NCBI GenBank assembly: GCA_958348565.1
Contig: CATVZP010000010.1
Coordinates: forward strand, 1 to 39,626
DNA from: an uncultured Collinsella sp.
GTDB taxonomy: Bacteria > Actinomycetota > Coriobacteriia > Coriobacteriales > Coriobacteriaceae
DNA: 39,626 nucleotides
Reading direction: 5' to 3'
Part shown: piece by piece, positions 37,115-39,626 of the stretch
Numbering within the stretch: the first letter of the stretch is position 1
Layout of the letters: each line of letters begins with the position of its first letter
Program-made: the position numbers and the translations under genes
The notes under the pieces: model-generated
The model's input: only the letters and a program-made list of their open reading frames with translations
Database searches by the model: none
Told to the model about the DNA's origin: nothing

Positions 37115-37140
37115 ACCGCTCGGCAGACCGCCGAGTCGGT
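37115..37140 (+). promoter_or_regulatory. Hairpin in the dnaK leader
   Basis: ACCG-CTCGGC (37115-37124) pairs with GCCGAG-T-CGGT (37130-37140), one bulge, 11 nt before the dnaK Shine-Dalgarno. I could not place a convincing -35/-10 pair, CIRCE (HrcA) or complete HAIR (HspR) element in the 250 nt upstream, although this stretch is clearly AT-rich. Regulation of dnaK is therefore unassigned. Confidence 0.35.
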
Positions 37141-37169
37141 GCAAACGCACAAGAGAGAGGGAATTTCTA

Positions 37170-39062
<1,893 letters not shown>

Positions 39063-39064
39063 TC

Positions 39065-39626
39065 ATGTCCGCCCGTAAAGCTCGCACGGAGGCGGCCGCC
39101 GTTGGTGCCGCCCCCGTTGACTCTGAGGAGAAGGACGTGAAGATTCCCGTAGAGGCCGTCGACGATACCGAGGTCAATGAGGCCCCGGCCGTCGAGGCTG
39201 CCGAGAACCAGGTAGAGGATTTCAACAAGGAGGCGACGATGACCGAGGACGAGATGGTGGAAGCCGCTATCCGCGCCGGTGAGGAAGCCGCCGACAACGA
39301 CTTTAAGCTCAAGTTCGAGCAGGCCCAAAAGGAGCTCGCCGACGTGCGCAGCGAGCTCGATGCTGCGGCAGAGGCTCAGAAGGCCGCCGAGGACAAGGCA
39401 AAGGACGCCACCGAGCGTACCGCCCGTCTGCAGGCCGACTGGGAGAACTTCCGTCGCCGCACCGCCAATGAGCGTATCGCCGAGCGCGAGCGCGCGACCG
39501 AGAAGCTCGTCACCGCGCTGCTGCCGGTGATCGACGATATCGAGCGCGCGATCGACCATGCCCGCAGTCAAGAGCTTTCCGACGACTTTAAGCAGTTCGT
39601 CGATGGCGTTGACGCGGTACATGCCA
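39065..39626 (+). CDS. grpE: Nucleotide exchange factor GrpE (partial, runs off the window)
   Basis: 187 codons are visible. Residues 1-~75 are acidic, Ala/Glu-rich and probably disordered. A long coiled coil follows (FEQAQKELADVRSELDAAAE) and then the GrpE signature LQADWENFRRRTANERIAE with LLPVIDDIERAI. It exchanges ADP for ATP on DnaK. ATG 39065 lies 2 nt after the dnaK stop. A second in-frame ATG at 39239 has a perfect AAGGAGG at 39228-39234 with a 4-5-nt spacer, so a shorter form starting at MTEDEM may be made instead or as well. The 3' end is outside the window. Confidence 0.95.
   Translation, partial: MSARKARTEAAAVGAAPVDSEEKDVKIPVEAVDDTEVNEAPAVEAAENQVEDFNKEATMTEDEMVEAAIRAGEEAADNDFKLKFEQAQKELADVRSELDAAAEAQKAAEDKAKDATERTARLQADWENFRRRTANERIAERERATEKLVTALLPVIDDIERAIDHARSQELSDDFKQFVDGVDAVHA

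Noticed and set aside
37000..37169. CIRCE or HAIR heat-shock operators upstream of dnaK
   Set aside because: Neither TTAGCACTC-N9-GAGTGCTAA nor CTTGAGT-N7-ACTCAAG is present; only a single ACTCAA half-site was seen near 36980.

Overview
The window looks like a chromosome segment of a Gram-positive, high-GC gut actinobacterium, most likely Collinsella or a close Coriobacteriia relative. This is inferred from the mix of genes: PTS sugar uptake, a NiaR-regulated NAD operon, hydrogenase maturation genes with NikR, an LPxTG-anchored giant surface protein, and dnaK followed directly by grpE. No rRNA, tRNA, CRISPR array, prophage or complete insertion sequence was seen.

Layout. (1) 1-6230: carbohydrate genes. 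These are an esterase on the minus strand, a beta-glucoside-type PTS EIIBC, a DUF4038/GH140-like glycosidase, a remnant of a second glycosidase, and a ROK sugar kinase. GTAAAC-type operator boxes fill the gap between the esterase and the PTS gene. (2) 6268-10156: a P-type Mg2+ ATPase (mgtA) with a short candidate leader ORF, then pyrE. (3) 10412-13605: an RpiR regulator divergent from a GH1 6-phospho-beta-glucosidase, then a glucose-type EIIA that could supply the distant EIIBC. (4) 13841-14398: a lipoprotein. (5) 14910-21720: a minus-strand run of an 82-aa helical protein, nikR, hypF, hypC, hypD, hypE and a HAD phosphatase. hypA, hypB and hydrogenase subunits are absent. (6) 21941-22973: trxA divergent from a protein that resembles a uracil-DNA glycosylase without its catalytic motifs. 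(7) 22992-31882: a GHKL histidine kinase and LytTR response regulator, divergent from a 2216-aa sortase-anchored protein with 460-residue tandem repeats. (8) 32282-36234: the nadA-nadB-nadC-niaR operon with a NiaR-like operator over its -35. (9) 36327-39626: a 2[4Fe-4S] ferredoxin, dnaK and the start of grpE.

The intergenic DNA is the most unusual part. At least four families of structured repeats occur: hairpins with variable stems and a near-constant 13-nt loop starting (A/G)GGGAC (about ten full or partial copies); a pair of ~200-nt elements whose stems differ by compensatory changes; two arrays with an exact 62-nt period made of 16-nt inverted arms; and a 209-nt terminal-inverted-repeat element. 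Stem covariation between copies argues that structure is what is conserved.

Functionally, regions 1 and 3 together make a plausible beta-glucoside pathway (uptake and phosphorylation by EIIA/EIIBC, hydrolysis by the 6-phospho-beta-glucosidase, kinase for free sugars). Region 5 is a nickel-sensing and [NiFe]-hydrogenase cofactor-assembly unit. Region 8 is a self-regulated de novo NAD pathway.
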